Shown here in pieces: positions 37,116 through 47,656 of a DNA stretch of 64,000 bases; position 1 is the first letter of the stretch, and the number at the start of each line of letters is the position of its first letter. The DNA is taken from positions 124,001 through 188,000 of the forward strand of contig NZ_CP061295.1 of NCBI RefSeq assembly GCF_018687535.1, in the 5' to 3' direction. Below the pieces are notes generated by a model. It ran no database searches. It was not told the origin of the DNA and worked only from the letters and a program-made list of their open reading frames with translations. Source of the DNA: Polynucleobacter sp. MWH-S4W17 (lineage in GTDB: Bacteria; Pseudomonadota; Gammaproteobacteria; Burkholderiales; Burkholderiaceae). A program made the position numbers and the translations under genes.

Positions 37116-38738
37116 ATGTTGATTTTAGAAAATACCTTTGCAAATGCAGCCTTCATGAGTGATGAGGGTTACCAGGCTCCAAGCCGATTCCTTATTCTGG
37201 GATTGGGTGAGTCTGGCGTAGCTATGGCGAAGTGGTGCCTACGAAATGGTGCGGAAGTCCGCTTAGCGGATACGCGCGAGCAATCCTCTTTTACTGAGCG
37301 TCAAAACGCCTGGCTGGAAGAGCTTCAGATTGCGGGCCTCAAAGATATTTGTTTTGGCCCTTTAGATGAGAGCTTGCTCAATAATATTGATGTGATTGGT
37401 ATTAGCCCAGGACTTTCTCCGGTGCAAGACCCAACCTATGCTTTCTTGGTTAAGGCTGAGCAGGCTGAAATCGATGTGTGGAGTGAGATTGAATTTTTTG
37501 CTCGCGCAATTTCTGCTTTAAGTCGTATGTCACAAGCGCAAGAGTTGAGTTATGCGGCTGCAGTACTGGCTGTGACTGGCACCAACGGTAAAACAACTAC
37601 CACCGCATTAACCGGACAACTCTGTGAGCGCGCCGGCAAGAAGGTTGCTGTGGCAGGAAACATTAGTCCTGCAGCATTAGACAAGCTCATGAGCTGCTTG
37701 GATATTGCTGATCAAATCGTAGACATGCCAGACGTTTGGGTCTTGGAGTTATCCAGCTTTCAGTTGGTCTATACCCATACTTTGAATGCTACGGCAGCAA
37801 CGGTGTTGAATATTACTCAAGACCACTTAGATTGGCATGGCGATATGCAAGCGTACGCGCAAGCTAAGTCACGGATATTTGGTATTGATACAGTTTGTAT
37901 TTTGAATCGCGATGATTCCCTTGTAATGGGGCTACTGTCTGAAGAGCAAAAAGCAGAGAGAGCCATTGTGACCTTTGGCTCAAATCGCCCAGATGAGCAA
38001 GGCGCTTTTGGAATTGAGCATGATTTACGTGCTGGTGGAATTGATTGGCTGGTATGGGCTGAAGTAGATGAAGATGTTGAGCCTAAGCCTAAGCGTCGTC
38101 GTAAATCCGCAGTAGTTGAAGAAGATGAGCCGTTACGCCTCAAGCGCCTTATCCCAGCTGACGCCTTAAGAATACGTGGCCGTCACAATGCATTAAATGC
38201 GCTAGCAGCCCTAGCCTTAGCACGCGCCGCTAATTTACCTATGAATGCACTGTTACATGGCTTGCGTGATTACCATGGTGAGCCACATCGTGTGCAAAGT
38301 ATTGCGATTGTTAAGGATGTTGAGTACGTAGATGACAGCAAAGGCACTAATGTAGGTGCGACTGTCGCTGCATTAAATGGCTTAGGCAGCAACGAGTCTG
38401 GCAAGCGCATTTGGTTGATTGCTGGTGGCGACGGAAAAGGCCAGGATTTCAGTCCATTACGTGAACCTGCGTTACGTTTTGTGAAGGGTGTTTTCCTAAT
38501 CGGCAAAGATGGCGCTGCAATTGGTGAGGCTCTTGGCTCTGGAATTCAAAGTACGAATTGTGGCGATTTAATTTCTGCAGTTCAGGCCGCTGCCTCAAAA
38601 GCAGTATCAGGAGACTTGGTATTGCTCTCACCAGCTTGCGCAAGCTTAGACCAATTCCGTGACTATGTTGAACGTGCCCAAGTATTTACTGCAGAGGTTG
38701 AAGAGTTGGGTATGCGCTTTGAAGGGGTCCAGGTATGA
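37116..38738 (+). CDS. murD: UDP-MurNAc-alanine:D-glutamate ligase MurD
   Basis: 540 residues, about 100 longer than the Escherichia coli enzyme. The N-terminal Rossmann part has LILGLGESGVAMAKW near 27, the ATP motif AVTGTNGKTTTTALTG lies near 151 and the ligase-family RGRHNALNALAALALARA near 352. The extra length includes a charged insert around 310-345 with a KPKRRRKS patch followed by acidic residues, placed between the central domain and the RGRHN motif. It adds D-glutamate. The ribosome site is weak; an in-frame ATG at 37155 is an alternative. It overlaps ftsW by 4 bases. Confidence 0.95.
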   Translation: MLILENTFANAAFMSDEGYQAPSRFLILGLGESGVAMAKWCLRNGAEVRLADTREQSSFTERQNAWLEELQIAGLKDICFGPLDESLLNNIDVIGISPGLSPVQDPTYAFLVKAEQAEIDVWSEIEFFARAISALSRMSQAQELSYAAAVLAVTGTNGKTTTTALTGQLCERAGKKVAVAGNISPAALDKLMSCLDIADQIVDMPDVWVLELSSFQLVYTHTLNATAATVLNITQDHLDWHGDMQAYAQAKSRIFGIDTVCILNRDDSLVMGLLSEEQKAERAIVTFGSNRPDEQGAFGIEHDLRAGGIDWLVWAEVDEDVEPKPKRRRKSAVVEEDEPLRLKRLIPADALRIRGRHNALNALAALALARAANLPMNALLHGLRDYHGEPHRVQSIAIVKDVEYVDDSKGTNVGATVAALNGLGSNESGKRIWLIAGGDGKGQDFSPLREPALRFVKGVFLIGKDGAAIGEALGSGIQSTNCGDLISAVQAAASKAVSGDLVLLSPACASLDQFRDYVERAQVFTAEVEELGMRFEGVQV

Positions 38739-40006
38739 ATTTAAAAGAAAAATTCTTCCCCGAAAATCGGCTTGGACTCAATCGCTTCTGGAATTTTTCA
38801 AGAGGTGGAATTGATAACTTCCGCACTGGCTTGCGTGATGCTGTTTCAGGCGTAGAGCAAACCCGTTCGCGCATGATGGAGTATGACCAGTTACTTGTGT
38901 GGGCGGTCTTATCCTTGACCTTGATTGGCTTAGTCATGGTGTACTCGGCTTCCATTACTTTGGCCGATGGACCGAAGTATGCAAATTACAGTAGTAACTT
39001 CTTTCTCATTCGTCACGTGATTTCTTTGGTGATTGCGATTGGTGTCGGCATCTGGGCTTTTAAGATTCCCACTAAGGTATGGGATCGTTATTCACCAGTC
39101 ATTTTTGGATTTACTGTTTTATTGCTGATCGCCGTCCTCATTCCTGGTGTGGGTAAAGGTGTGAATGGTGCGAAGCGTTGGATTCCTTTGGGGTTAATGA
39201 ACTTCCAGCCATCCGAGTTGATGAAATTTGCTGCTGTGATATTTGCAGCAAGCTATACCGTTCAACGTCAGGAATATCTCCATTCCTTTGTAAAGGGCAT
39301 GCTACCAATGGGTATTGCAGTTGCCCTGGTGGGTGGTCTATTGATGGCTGAGCCAGATATGGGCGCATTCGTAGTGGTTGCCTTGATTGCATTCGGCATT
39401 CTCTTTTTGGGCGGTATCAATGCTAAATTATTTGGCGGCTTGATCCTAGTTGGTTTGATGAGTGGCGCAACCATGATTGCGCTCTCTCCATTTCGTCGTG
39501 GACGCATGCTGGCCTTTATGGATCCATGGCAAGTAGATAACGCTGCCAATAAAGGCTATCAGTTAACCCATTCATTGATGGCATTTGGTCGGGGCGAATG
39601 GTTTGGTACAGGACTTGGCGGTAGCGTAGAAAAATTGCATTATTTACCAGAAGCGCATACCGATTTCATTATGGCTGTGATTGGCGAAGAGTTGGGATTT
39701 GTTGGTGTGGTGGTAGTGATTTTCTTGTTTTATTGGATCATACGTCGTGCCTTCTTAATTGGCCGCACTGCTTTGCAGTTGGATCGTAGCTTTGCTGGAC
39801 TTGCTGCTAAAGGTGTTGCTATTTGGATTGGTTGGCAAGCCTTCATCAATATGGGCGTGAACCTTGGGTTGTTACCAACGAAAGGCTTGACTTTGCCATT
39901 GGTAAGTTATGGCGGTTCTGGCATTTTGATGAACGCAGTTGCCATTGCAATGTTGCTGCGTATTGATTTTGAAAATCGCATCCTCATGCGTGGAGGGAAG
40001 CTTTGA
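38735..40006 (+). CDS. ftsW: Septal peptidoglycan glycosyltransferase FtsW (SEDS family)
   Basis: 423 residues with about ten membrane helices after a longer than usual cytoplasmic N-terminus (about 1-50). SEDS motifs visible are VYSASITLA near 69, GAKRWIPLGLMNFQPSELMK near 144, YLPEAHTDFIMAVIGEELGF near 305 and the late PLVSYGGSGI near 387. FtsW polymerises lipid II at the septum together with FtsI. It overlaps murD by ATGA and murG by TTGA. Confidence 0.96.
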   Translation: MNLKEKFFPENRLGLNRFWNFSRGGIDNFRTGLRDAVSGVEQTRSRMMEYDQLLVWAVLSLTLIGLVMVYSASITLADGPKYANYSSNFFLIRHVISLVIAIGVGIWAFKIPTKVWDRYSPVIFGFTVLLLIAVLIPGVGKGVNGAKRWIPLGLMNFQPSELMKFAAVIFAASYTVQRQEYLHSFVKGMLPMGIAVALVGGLLMAEPDMGAFVVVALIAFGILFLGGINAKLFGGLILVGLMSGATMIALSPFRRGRMLAFMDPWQVDNAANKGYQLTHSLMAFGRGEWFGTGLGGSVEKLHYLPEAHTDFIMAVIGEELGFVGVVVVIFLFYWIIRRAFLIGRTALQLDRSFAGLAAKGVAIWIGWQAFINMGVNLGLLPTKGLTLPLVSYGGSGILMNAVAIAMLLRIDFENRILMRGGKL

Positions 40007-41076
40007 CTAAACCCTCAATCTTGGTGATGGCTGGTGGTACTGGTGGACATATCTTTCCAGGCCTCGCTGTCGCTGAATATTTGCGGGTATGCGGCTGGAA
40101 GGTCTCTTGGTTGGGTAATCAAGCGGGCATGGAGTATCGCCTCGTGAAGTCTTGTGATTTCCCATTTGAGGCGGTCGAGTTCGGCGGTCTACGTGGCAAG
40201 GGATTAAAGGCAAAGTTGATGCTACCTATTAATCTTATGCGCGCTTGCTATCAAAGTTGGAAGATTATGCGTCGCCTAAAACCGAATGTGGTTTTAGGTA
40301 TGGGTGGTTATATTACTTTCCCTGGTGGTTTAATCACGAAAGTTCTGAAACGTCCATTGGTTTTGCATGAAGCGAATTCAGTAGCTGGTAGTGCTAATCG
40401 TGCGTTGAGCAAAATTGCAATGCGGACTCTCACTGGGTTCCCCAACACAATGGATCATGCAGAGTGGGTAGGCAACCCGATTCGGGAAGAGTTTGATCAC
40501 ATGCTGGCGCCTGCAGCACGTTATGACCAGCGCCAAGGGCCTTTATCTATCTTGGTAGTAGGTGGTAGCTTGGGTGCTGCTGCCCTTAATGAAAGTATTC
40601 CGGCTGCGCTGGCATTAATTCCAGCGGAGTCACGCCCCAAAGTGATTCATCAGGCGGGCGATAAGCATTTAGTAGATCTACAGCAGAGATATGCTGGCTT
40701 AGGTGTAACGGCAGATATTCGCCCCTTTATTGACGACATGCCAACCGCGTATTCACAGGCCGATTTAGTGATTTGCCGTTCAGGTGCCATGACAGTTTCT
40801 GAAATAGCAGCTTGTGGTGTTGCATCTTGCCTTATTCCATTCCCATTTGCAATCGATGATCACCAAACTGCGAATGCGAAATTCTTATCAAATGCTAACG
40901 CAGCAGTTTTATTGCCGCAGACGTTACTGAATCCACAAGATTTAGCAATGATGATTCAGAACTTTAATCGCACAGAATTAAAAGAGATGGCATTACGTGC
41001 GCATGCTTTAGCAAAGCCACATGCTACCCAGCGTGTAGCTGAGGTATGCGCAGATTGTGCGGGGGTGGGAATATGA
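40003..41076 (+). CDS. murG: UDP-GlcNAc:lipid I N-acetylglucosaminyltransferase MurG
   Basis: 357 residues, GT28 family. The N-terminal G-loop is [18 protein letters not shown] near 10, the second is [16 protein letters not shown] near 180, and [15 protein letters not shown] lies near 258. It converts lipid I to lipid II on the inner face of the membrane. The start is TTG at 40003-40005, sharing TTGA with the ftsW stop and preceded by a strong GGAGGG ribosome site; no in-frame ATG precedes the conserved G-loop except one inside it. Confidence 0.95.
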   Translation: MTKPSILVMAGGTGGHIFPGLAVAEYLRVCGWKVSWLGNQAGMEYRLVKSCDFPFEAVEFGGLRGKGLKAKLMLPINLMRACYQSWKIMRRLKPNVVLGMGGYITFPGGLITKVLKRPLVLHEANSVAGSANRALSKIAMRTLTGFPNTMDHAEWVGNPIREEFDHMLAPAARYDQRQGPLSILVVGGSLGAAALNESIPAALALIPAESRPKVIHQAGDKHLVDLQQRYAGLGVTADIRPFIDDMPTAYSQADLVICRSGAMTVSEIAACGVASCLIPFPFAIDDHQTANAKFLSNANAAVLLPQTLLNPQDLAMMIQNFNRTELKEMALRAHALAKPHATQRVAEVCADCAGVGI

Positions 41077-42509
41077 AAAATATCGTTCAGCAAATTCACT
41101 TCATCGGTATCGGTGGTGCTGGCATGAGCGGTATTGCTGAGGTGCTATTGAACCTGGGTTACCAAGTTTCAGGGTCAGACTTAGCGGATAGCGCAGTCAC
41201 TAAGCGTCTGAGAGAATTAGGTGCAATTATTCATATTGGGCATGATCCTAAAAATATTGGTACGGCAGAGGCAGTAGTCATTTCCACCGCTGTTGCAGGC
41301 AATAATCCAGAAGTTTTGGCTGCACGCGCGGCGAAGGTACCAGTGATTCAGCGCGCAGTCATGTTGGGTGAGTTGATGCGCCTGAAACAGGGTATTGCAA
41401 TTGCTGGCACACACGGCAAAACAACTACTACCAGCTTGGTTGCATCCGTTTTAGCTGAAGGTGGTCTAGATCCCACATTTGTGATCGGCGGCAAACTCAA
41501 TTCTGCAGGTGCCAATGCGCGCTTGGGGCGTGGAGATTTTATTGTGGTTGAGGCGGACGAATCAGATGCCTCCTTCTTGCAATTATTTCCAGCTATGGAA
41601 GTGGTAACCAATATTGATGCTGATCATATGGATACTTATCAGCACGATATGGCTAGATTGAAACAGGCATTTGTTCAATTCATTCAGCGCATGCCTTTTT
41701 ATGGTGTAGCAGTACTTTGTATTGATGATGCTAATGTGCGCGACATTATTCCGTTTGTATCTCAGCCAGTACTTCGCTATGGTTTATCAGGGGATGCAGA
41801 TATTCGCGCAAGTAATGTTCGTGCGGATGGTACACAGATGCACTTCACGGTTGACCGTCGTACTGTGCGTAGGCATGGCAATAAACCAGGCCCACTAAAT
41901 ATCACCCTGAATTTACCAGGCTTGCATAACGTCTGCAATGCCTTGGCTGCTATTGGTATAGCAACAGAGTTGGGTGTGGGTGATGAAGCAATTATGAAAG
42001 CCCTGTCTGAGTTTGGTGGTGTTGGTCGTCGCTTCCAGCGCTATGGAGAGATTCCTTTGGCATCAGGCGGTAGCTTTACCTTGATCGATGATTACGGCCA
42101 TCACCCAGTGGAAATGGCTGCAACCTTAGCTGCAGCGAGAGGTGCTTACCCAGATCGTCGCTTGGTCTTAGCATTCCAGCCGCACCGCTTTACCAGAACG
42201 CGTGATTGCTTCGGTGAGTTTGTTCAAGTCCTCAAAAATTTTGACGCTTTGGTGCTGACTGATGTGTATCCAGCGGGCGAAGCAAAAATTCCAGGGGCTG
42301 ATAGTAAGAGCTTAATAAGGGCCGCAATTGCTGAAGACAAGAATTCTAAAGTTTTATTGGATTCAAGTGCAGTTGCTTATGCTGCAAACGTGGCAGAGAT
42401 GCCAGAAAAATTAAGTCAGGTTTTAAAAGATGGGGATGTATTAATTACGATGGGTGCGGGATCAATTTCTGCTTTGCCACATACGCTGTCGGAGGCAAAG
42501 AATGTCTAA
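41073..42509 (+). CDS. murC: UDP-MurNAc:L-alanine ligase MurC
   Basis: 478 residues from the ATG at 41073, which overlaps the murG stop (ATGA) and has a GGGGGTGGGA ribosome site. N-terminal motif [18 protein letters not shown] near 8, ATP motif [16 protein letters not shown] near 111 and [12 protein letters not shown] near 158. It adds the first alanine to UDP-MurNAc. The nine-codon upstream extension (from 41046) lies in murG and is not supported. It overlaps ddl by 8 bases. Confidence 0.96.
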   Translation: MKNIVQQIHFIGIGGAGMSGIAEVLLNLGYQVSGSDLADSAVTKRLRELGAIIHIGHDPKNIGTAEAVVISTAVAGNNPEVLAARAAKVPVIQRAVMLGELMRLKQGIAIAGTHGKTTTTSLVASVLAEGGLDPTFVIGGKLNSAGANARLGRGDFIVVEADESDASFLQLFPAMEVVTNIDADHMDTYQHDMARLKQAFVQFIQRMPFYGVAVLCIDDANVRDIIPFVSQPVLRYGLSGDADIRASNVRADGTQMHFTVDRRTVRRHGNKPGPLNITLNLPGLHNVCNALAAIGIATELGVGDEAIMKALSEFGGVGRRFQRYGEIPLASGGSFTLIDDYGHHPVEMAATLAAARGAYPDRRLVLAFQPHRFTRTRDCFGEFVQVLKNFDALVLTDVYPAGEAKIPGADSKSLIRAAIAEDKNSKVLLDSSAVAYAANVAEMPEKLSQVLKDGDVLITMGAGSISALPHTLSEAKNV

Positions 42510-43515
42510 GGTAGGTGCTAATTTGATTTCTTGGGGTGATCGCGTTAAGTCCAGCTTGGCTGGCCTAGATCTTAAGTCGTTAGGACGTGTTGGTGTTTTG
42601 CTTGGCGGGAAATCAGGCGAACGAGAGATTTCTCTTATGTCAGGTAATGGCGTATTAGAGGCTTTGCGCGCAAAAGGGGTTGATGCCCATGCTTTTGATA
42701 CGGGTTTGCGTTGCCCTACCGAAATAGTAAAAGAAAACTTCGATCGTGTATTCATTTCCTTGCATGGCCGCTTTGGTGAAGACGGAACCATCCAAGGATT
42801 GCTGGAGTTGTTAGGGTTACCTTATACGGGTAGTGGTGTTTTGGCCTCTGCTCTAGCAATCGACAAAATTGTCACTAAGCAAGTCTGGATTAGTAATGGA
42901 CTTGCTACTCCTGAGTATGTAGAGTTAACTGCTGATAGCAATTGGAATGCAGTCGTGAAGCACCTGGGCTTGCCTTTGATTGTGAAGCCAGCAAATGAAG
43001 GATCTTCTTTGGGTTTAACGAAAGTAAAGTCCGCAGAAGAGTTGCCCGCTGCTTACAGGCTTGCAGCTGGATTAGACAAAAAAGTGATTGCAGAGACTTG
43101 CATCATTGGCGATGAATTAACTTGCCCAATAGTTGGTCAGGGTAATACGGCTGAAGCATTGCCGGTGATCAAAATTATTCCGCCTCAAGCAAATTACGAT
43201 TTTCATAATAAGTATTTTTCTGATGAAACTCAGTACTTATGCCCTACCGGACTGGCACCTGAAGTCAATGCCGCCATCCAGGAATTAGCTTTGGCCGCAT
43301 ATAAAGCTTTGGGTTGTCGTACATGGGGCCGTGCTGACGTAATGCTAGATCAAAAGACCGGTAAGCCTTACTTGTTGGAAATGAATACTTCTCCTGGTAT
43401 GACTTCCCACTCTTTGGTGCCAATGGCTGCCAAAGCTGCTGGTATCGAGTATGCAGATTTAGTGCTTTGGTTACTCAGTCAAACGTTGCATCAAAAAGAG
43501 GATGCTGCTGCATGA
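42502..43515 (+). CDS. ddl: D-alanine:D-alanine ligase
   Basis: 337 residues from the ATG at 42502, preceded by GGAGGCAAAG. ATP-grasp enzyme. [18 protein letters not shown] lies near 30, the substrate loop [20 protein letters not shown] near 90, [11 protein letters not shown] near 165, and [12 protein letters not shown] near 293 with metal-binding Glu/Asn. It makes the D-Ala-D-Ala that MurF uses. It overlaps murC by 8 bases and ftsQ by 4. Confidence 0.95.
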   Translation: MSKVGANLISWGDRVKSSLAGLDLKSLGRVGVLLGGKSGEREISLMSGNGVLEALRAKGVDAHAFDTGLRCPTEIVKENFDRVFISLHGRFGEDGTIQGLLELLGLPYTGSGVLASALAIDKIVTKQVWISNGLATPEYVELTADSNWNAVVKHLGLPLIVKPANEGSSLGLTKVKSAEELPAAYRLAAGLDKKVIAETCIIGDELTCPIVGQGNTAEALPVIKIIPPQANYDFHNKYFSDETQYLCPTGLAPEVNAAIQELALAAYKALGCRTWGRADVMLDQKTGKPYLLEMNTSPGMTSHSLVPMAAKAAGIEYADLVLWLLSQTLHQKEDAAA

Positions 43516-44369
43516 GCAACTTCATGGATCGCTTCGGTGAAATTTTCTCTATGTTGATGTCTCCGCTTTGGAATCATGCGGAGCGCATGGAGAAGCTGAG
43601 TCGTTTCTTGCTGCGCTGCTTTGTGGTAATGCTCGTCATTGGTATTTTGGTTTGGCTAAGTCAGCGACCAGTTTTCGCTTTGAAGCAGATTCAGATTGAG
43701 CCAGTTACTGGCCAAATATTGAAACACATCAACAAGCCTATTGTTAAGCAACAAGTTTTAGCAACAGTGCAGGGTAATTTTTTCAGTGTTCGTTTAGAAG
43801 ATGTGAAGCGAGGCTTTGAAAGTATGCCTTGGGTACGACACGCCAATGTCCGCCGTGTTTGGCCAAATGGTTTAGTGGTGAGTATTGAAGAGCAGAAGCC
43901 TTTTGGTACCTGGGGTGGCGCTGAGAGTCGTATCCTAATGAATACCCATGGCGAGCTCTTTACTGGACGCGTTACTGAGGTGAGTGAGGATGTGCGTTTA
44001 GTTGACTTTTCTGGCCCTGAAGATGCGAGCAAAGAAGTGATGAGTCTTTATGAAAAAGCCAACAACTGGTTTAAACCATGGGGTTCAGAAGTCACTAGCC
44101 TTGCTCTGACTGAGCGCTACGCATGGCACGTCAAGCTCTCAAACGGAATGAAAGTAGAGTTTGGCCGCGATGAGGAAAGCTCCGATAAAAATTTAACGGA
44201 AGAACGTGTGGCGCGTTTATTTAAATATTGGCCACAAGTACAAGAGAAGTGGGCGAATCGAGTAGATGCAGTCGATTTGCGATATGCAAATGGTTTTGCG
44301 GTTCATCTTGCTTCTGCAAGCTTGAAAAAGAATGAAGTAGATGGCAAAAAAAGTGAGCTGAAGCAATGA
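43512..44369 (+). CDS. ftsQ: Cell division protein FtsQ
   Basis: 285 residues from the ATG at 43512 (ATGA with the ddl stop). Cytoplasmic N-terminus, one membrane span (about 36-55, [15 protein letters not shown]), then a periplasmic POTRA domain (LKQIQIEPV near 60 to [12 protein letters not shown] near 130) and the FtsQ beta domain ([17 protein letters not shown] near 200). It links FtsL/FtsB to the ring. The upstream codons in ddl are not part of the protein. Confidence 0.94.
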   Translation: MSNFMDRFGEIFSMLMSPLWNHAERMEKLSRFLLRCFVVMLVIGILVWLSQRPVFALKQIQIEPVTGQILKHINKPIVKQQVLATVQGNFFSVRLEDVKRGFESMPWVRHANVRRVWPNGLVVSIEEQKPFGTWGGAESRILMNTHGELFTGRVTEVSEDVRLVDFSGPEDASKEVMSLYEKANNWFKPWGSEVTSLALTERYAWHVKLSNGMKVEFGRDEESSDKNLTEERVARLFKYWPQVQEKWANRVDAVDLRYANGFAVHLASASLKKNEVDGKKSELKQ

Positions 44370-44378
44370 GGAATGGTA

Positions 44379-45608
44379 ATGAGTAAAGACAATCGCGATA
44401 TTTTGGTTGGTTTAGATATTGGAACTTCCAAGGTGGTTGCCCTGGTTGCTGAATTAGCTCCGGATGGTCAATTCAACGTAGTGGGTGTTGGTCAAACTGC
44501 ATCGAAGGGACTAAAGAAGGGTGTTGTAGTCAATATTGAGGCAACCGTTCAGTCGATTCAGAAGGCGCTTGAAGAGGCTGAGGTAATGGCCGATCGCCAG
44601 ATTGTCCAAGTATTTACAGGTATCGCGGGTAACCACATTGTGAGCTTTAACTCCAGCGGTATGGTTGCAATACGCGACAAAGAGGTTGGTTCTGGTGATG
44701 TTGAGCGCGTATTGGAGACGGCTAAAGCAATCAACATTCCAACAGATCAACAGATTTTGCACATCCTGGTTCAAGAATTCATTATTGATGGCCAAGAAGA
44801 TGTACGCGAGCCAATTGGTATGAGCGGTCTTCGCTTAGAGGTGAAGGTACATATTGTTACTGGCGCCGTAAGCGCAGCACAAAATATTGTGAAGTGTGTG
44901 CGTCGTTGTGGCCTCGAAGTGAATGACCTCATCTTGCAGCCTTTGGCATCTAGCTTGGCGGTATTAACCGAAGATGAGAAAGAGCTTGGTGTGGTATTGG
45001 TTGATATTGGCGGTGGTACAACCGATATTGCAATTTATTGCCAGGGTTCGATTCGTCACACAGCAGTGATTCCTATTGCGGGCGATCAGATCACTAATGA
45101 CATTGCGATGGCATTACGTACACCAACAATTGATGCGGAAGATTTGAAGATTGCACACGGCATTGCTCGTCAAGAGATGGCTGATCCAACCGCAATGATT
45201 GATGTTCCTGGTGTGGGTGATCGTGAGCCACGCCCGATGTCTAAGCAAGCATTAGCTGCAGTCATTGAGCCGCGTGTTGAAGAGTTATTTACGTTGGTAA
45301 GAGGGGTAGTGCGTGACTCCGGTTACGAAGATATGGTTTCTTCGGGAATTGTTTTAACAGGTGGCACCGCATTAATGCCGGGCATGGTGGAGTTGGCAGA
45401 ACAAGTCTTCCTAAGGCCTGCCCGTATTGGTACCCCTGAATACCGTGGCCATCTCCATGAAGTCTTACGTAGTCCCAGATATGCCACCAGCATAGGTTTG
45501 CTGATGGAAGGCCAAGCGCAGTTATTGCGCGGTCGTCGTGTTTCTCAATCAGGCGCGTTGCAAGGTGTTATATCGCGCATGAAAGAATGGTTTGCAGGAA
45601 ATTTTTAA
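44379..45608 (+). CDS. ftsA: Cell division protein FtsA
   Basis: 409 residues from the ATG at 44379, seven bases after GAGG; an ATG two codons earlier (44373) is too close to that site. Actin-fold ATPase: phosphate-1 LVGLDIGTSKVVALVAEL near 8, phosphate-2 VLVDIGGGTTDIAIY near 205, adenosine motif VLTGGTALMPGM near 325. The C-terminal amphipathic helix (SRMKEWFAGNF) tethers it and FtsZ to the membrane. It lies 9 bases after ftsQ. Confidence 0.96.
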   Translation: MSKDNRDILVGLDIGTSKVVALVAELAPDGQFNVVGVGQTASKGLKKGVVVNIEATVQSIQKALEEAEVMADRQIVQVFTGIAGNHIVSFNSSGMVAIRDKEVGSGDVERVLETAKAINIPTDQQILHILVQEFIIDGQEDVREPIGMSGLRLEVKVHIVTGAVSAAQNIVKCVRRCGLEVNDLILQPLASSLAVLTEDEKELGVVLVDIGGGTTDIAIYCQGSIRHTAVIPIAGDQITNDIAMALRTPTIDAEDLKIAHGIARQEMADPTAMIDVPGVGDREPRPMSKQALAAVIEPRVEELFTLVRGVVRDSGYEDMVSSGIVLTGGTALMPGMVELAEQVFLRPARIGTPEYRGHLHEVLRSPRYATSIGLLMEGQAQLLRGRRVSQSGALQGVISRMKEWFAGNF

Positions 45609-45656
45609 GTTTTTTTCGTCGTCGTCAATGTAGTACGTATTTACCTAGGAGGGTAT

Positions 45657-46997
45657 ATGGAATTTGAAATGTTAGATCAAGAAACAGCTGGCAAGACCAT
45701 TATTAAAGTGGTTGGAGTCGGTGGCGCTGGTGGCAATGCTGTCCAGCACATGATCCGTCGCGGTGTTAACGGCGTAGAGTTCATTTGCATGAACACCGAT
45801 GCTGGCGCTTTACAGCGTTCTGAGGCATCTGTGAATTTGCAACTGGGTTCTAGCGGATTAGGCGCTGGTGCCAAACCAGAAATCGGCGCAGCTTCTGCTG
45901 AAGAAGCACGTGCTCGCATTGCCGATACATTACAAGGCGCCCACATGGTGTTCATCACTGCTGGTATGGGTGGCGGCACAGGAACTGGAGCGGCCCCAAT
46001 CGTGGCTCAAGTAGCTAAAGAAATGGGCATTTTGACGGTTGGTGTCATTAGTAAGCCCTTTGACTTTGAGGGTGTAAAGCGCTTGAAGGTTGCTGAAAAT
46101 GGTGCAGCAGAGCTTGAGTCATATGTAGATTCATTGATTGTTGTGCTTAATGAAAAACTCTTTGAAGTGATGGGTGAAGATGCTGAGTTCGATAAGGCAT
46201 TTGCTTGTGCCGATGATGTGTTACATAACGCAGTATCTGGCATTGCAGAAATCATCAATGTTCAGGGCTTGATCAACGTTGACTTTGAAGACGTTAAAAC
46301 AGTAATGGGTGAGCAAGGTAAAGCCATGATGGGGACGGCAACTGTTTCTGGCATGGACCGTGCACGCTTAGCTGCTGAAGCTGCGGTGGCATCACCATTG
46401 CTTGAAGGTGTTGATCTGTCAGGTGCACGTGGTGTGTTGGTAAACATTACAGCTAGCCGTTCATTGAAGTTATCTGAGACTCGTGAAGTCATGGCGGCGA
46501 TTCGTGGTTATGCCGCTGATGATGCAACCGTAATCTTTGGTACTGTTTATGACGAGAGTCTAGGCGATGCCTTACGTGTAACTGTGGTTGCTACAGGTTT
46601 GAATAATCCTCAAGCACGTAAAAACAACCAACCTGAAGTAGTTTGGAGACAAGCTACTGGTACTCATGATGCAATGCCAACGATGGCAGACCTCAATAGC
46701 TTTGCTCCTGCTAGCGCATCAGCTGCAATGAGCAAGATCAGTGTGGATTCTGCTTTAAGTACTAGCGCAGGTTTGGCTCTCACTGGAACAGGTAGCGCTC
46801 CAGCAATGGCAGCTCAACCTGCAAGTGCTGGCGTTGACTATAGCCAATATGACTTGCCACGGGTTTTTCGTAGCTCTCGTGAAACGACTCCTGCGCCTAC
46901 ATTAGGTGCGGATAGTTCTCCTCAGGCTAAATCCATGTTGGATAAAGGGGCTGATTACTATGAAATCCCAGCCTTTTTACGTAAACAAGCAGATTAA
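45657..46997 (+). CDS. ftsZ: Cell division protein FtsZ
   Basis: 446 residues. Tubulin-like GTPase: [14 protein letters not shown] near 20, the T-loop [10 protein letters not shown] near 105, the synergy segment around 205 ([10 protein letters not shown]), a long variable linker (about 325-430) and the C-terminal peptide [13 protein letters not shown] that binds FtsA and ZapD-type partners. It has the strongest ribosome site in the cluster (AGGAGGG, 45647-45653) and a 48-base spacer after ftsA, fitting a need for high expression. Confidence 0.98.
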   Translation: MEFEMLDQETAGKTIIKVVGVGGAGGNAVQHMIRRGVNGVEFICMNTDAGALQRSEASVNLQLGSSGLGAGAKPEIGAASAEEARARIADTLQGAHMVFITAGMGGGTGTGAAPIVAQVAKEMGILTVGVISKPFDFEGVKRLKVAENGAAELESYVDSLIVVLNEKLFEVMGEDAEFDKAFACADDVLHNAVSGIAEIINVQGLINVDFEDVKTVMGEQGKAMMGTATVSGMDRARLAAEAAVASPLLEGVDLSGARGVLVNITASRSLKLSETREVMAAIRGYAADDATVIFGTVYDESLGDALRVTVVATGLNNPQARKNNQPEVVWRQATGTHDAMPTMADLNSFAPASASAAMSKISVDSALSTSAGLALTGTGSAPAMAAQPASAGVDYSQYDLPRVFRSSRETTPAPTLGADSSPQAKSMLDKGADYYEIPAFLRKQAD

Positions 46998-47028
46998 TTA
47001 ACTGCTTAATACAATAGGTAATTGCGAA

Positions 47029-47079
47029 ATGCCAGCGCGGCGCCCCTCCGGACGACGAATCCCGCGCTTGCGTTGGCAT
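47029..47079. other. GC-rich bulged hairpin between ftsZ and the peroxiredoxin gene
   Basis: ATGCCA (47029-47034) pairs with TGGCAT (47074-47079), and inside it GCGCGG (47035-47040) pairs with CCGCGC (47062-47067), with a 6-base one-sided bulge TTGCGT and a 21-base loop. The element is much more GC-rich than the AT-rich flanks and has no T tract, so it is not a standard terminator. It may be a 3'-UTR or leader structure, or a lone copy of a palindromic repeat. Confidence 0.5.
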
Positions 47080-47109
47080 GCTTACTAACAATTATTTATT
47101 GGAGATGTC

Positions 47110-47610
47110 ATGATTGCTGTTGGACAAAAATTACCGAACGCTACTCTTTATGAATTTATGAATGAAGAGACCGAAGGCTGCTCCTTAGGGCCAAATGCTT
47201 TTGAAGTTGAAAAGCTAGTAGCTGGCAAAAAGATTGTGTTGTTTGCATTGCCTGGTGCATTTACACCAACTTGCTCTGCTAAGCACGTGCCCGGTTATGT
47301 TGAGCACTACGATGCGATTAAAGCTAAAGGCGTTGACGAGATTTGGTGTGTTTCTGTAAATGACCCATTTGTGATGGGCGCATGGGGACGCGATCAAAAG
47401 GTTGGCAAAAAGATTCGCATGTTGGGTGATGGCAGTGCTGAGTTCACCAAAAAGCTTGGTTTAGAGTTAGATCTAACTGCTCGTGGTTTTGGTGTTCGCT
47501 CAGATCGTTATGCCATGATTATTGAAGATGGTGTTGTAAAGTCTCTTGACCGCGAAGCTCCAGGTAAGTTTGAAGTGAGTGATGCCGCTTCCATCTTGAA
47601 AAAGCTGTAA
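47110..47610 (+). CDS. Peroxiredoxin, Prx5 type
   Basis: 166 residues. The peroxidatic cysteine is in GAFTPTCSAKHVPGY (Cys near 55), the P-x-x-x-T-x-x-C signature of peroxiredoxins; SVNDPFVMGAWGRDQ near 84 and GFGVRSDRYAMIIEDG near 132 are typical of the Prx5/AhpE-like group. It reduces peroxides with thioredoxin or glutathione-type donors. The ATG at 47110 follows TTGGAGAT. It lies between ftsZ and lpxC, a placement common in Burkholderiales. Confidence 0.93.
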   Translation: MIAVGQKLPNATLYEFMNEETEGCSLGPNAFEVEKLVAGKKIVLFALPGAFTPTCSAKHVPGYVEHYDAIKAKGVDEIWCVSVNDPFVMGAWGRDQKVGKKIRMLGDGSAEFTKKLGLELDLTARGFGVRSDRYAMIIEDGVVKSLDREAPGKFEVSDAASILKKL

Positions 47611-47656
47611 TTCAAACTCTAATATAACTAATACCCCCTGAATTTAAAATCCAAAT

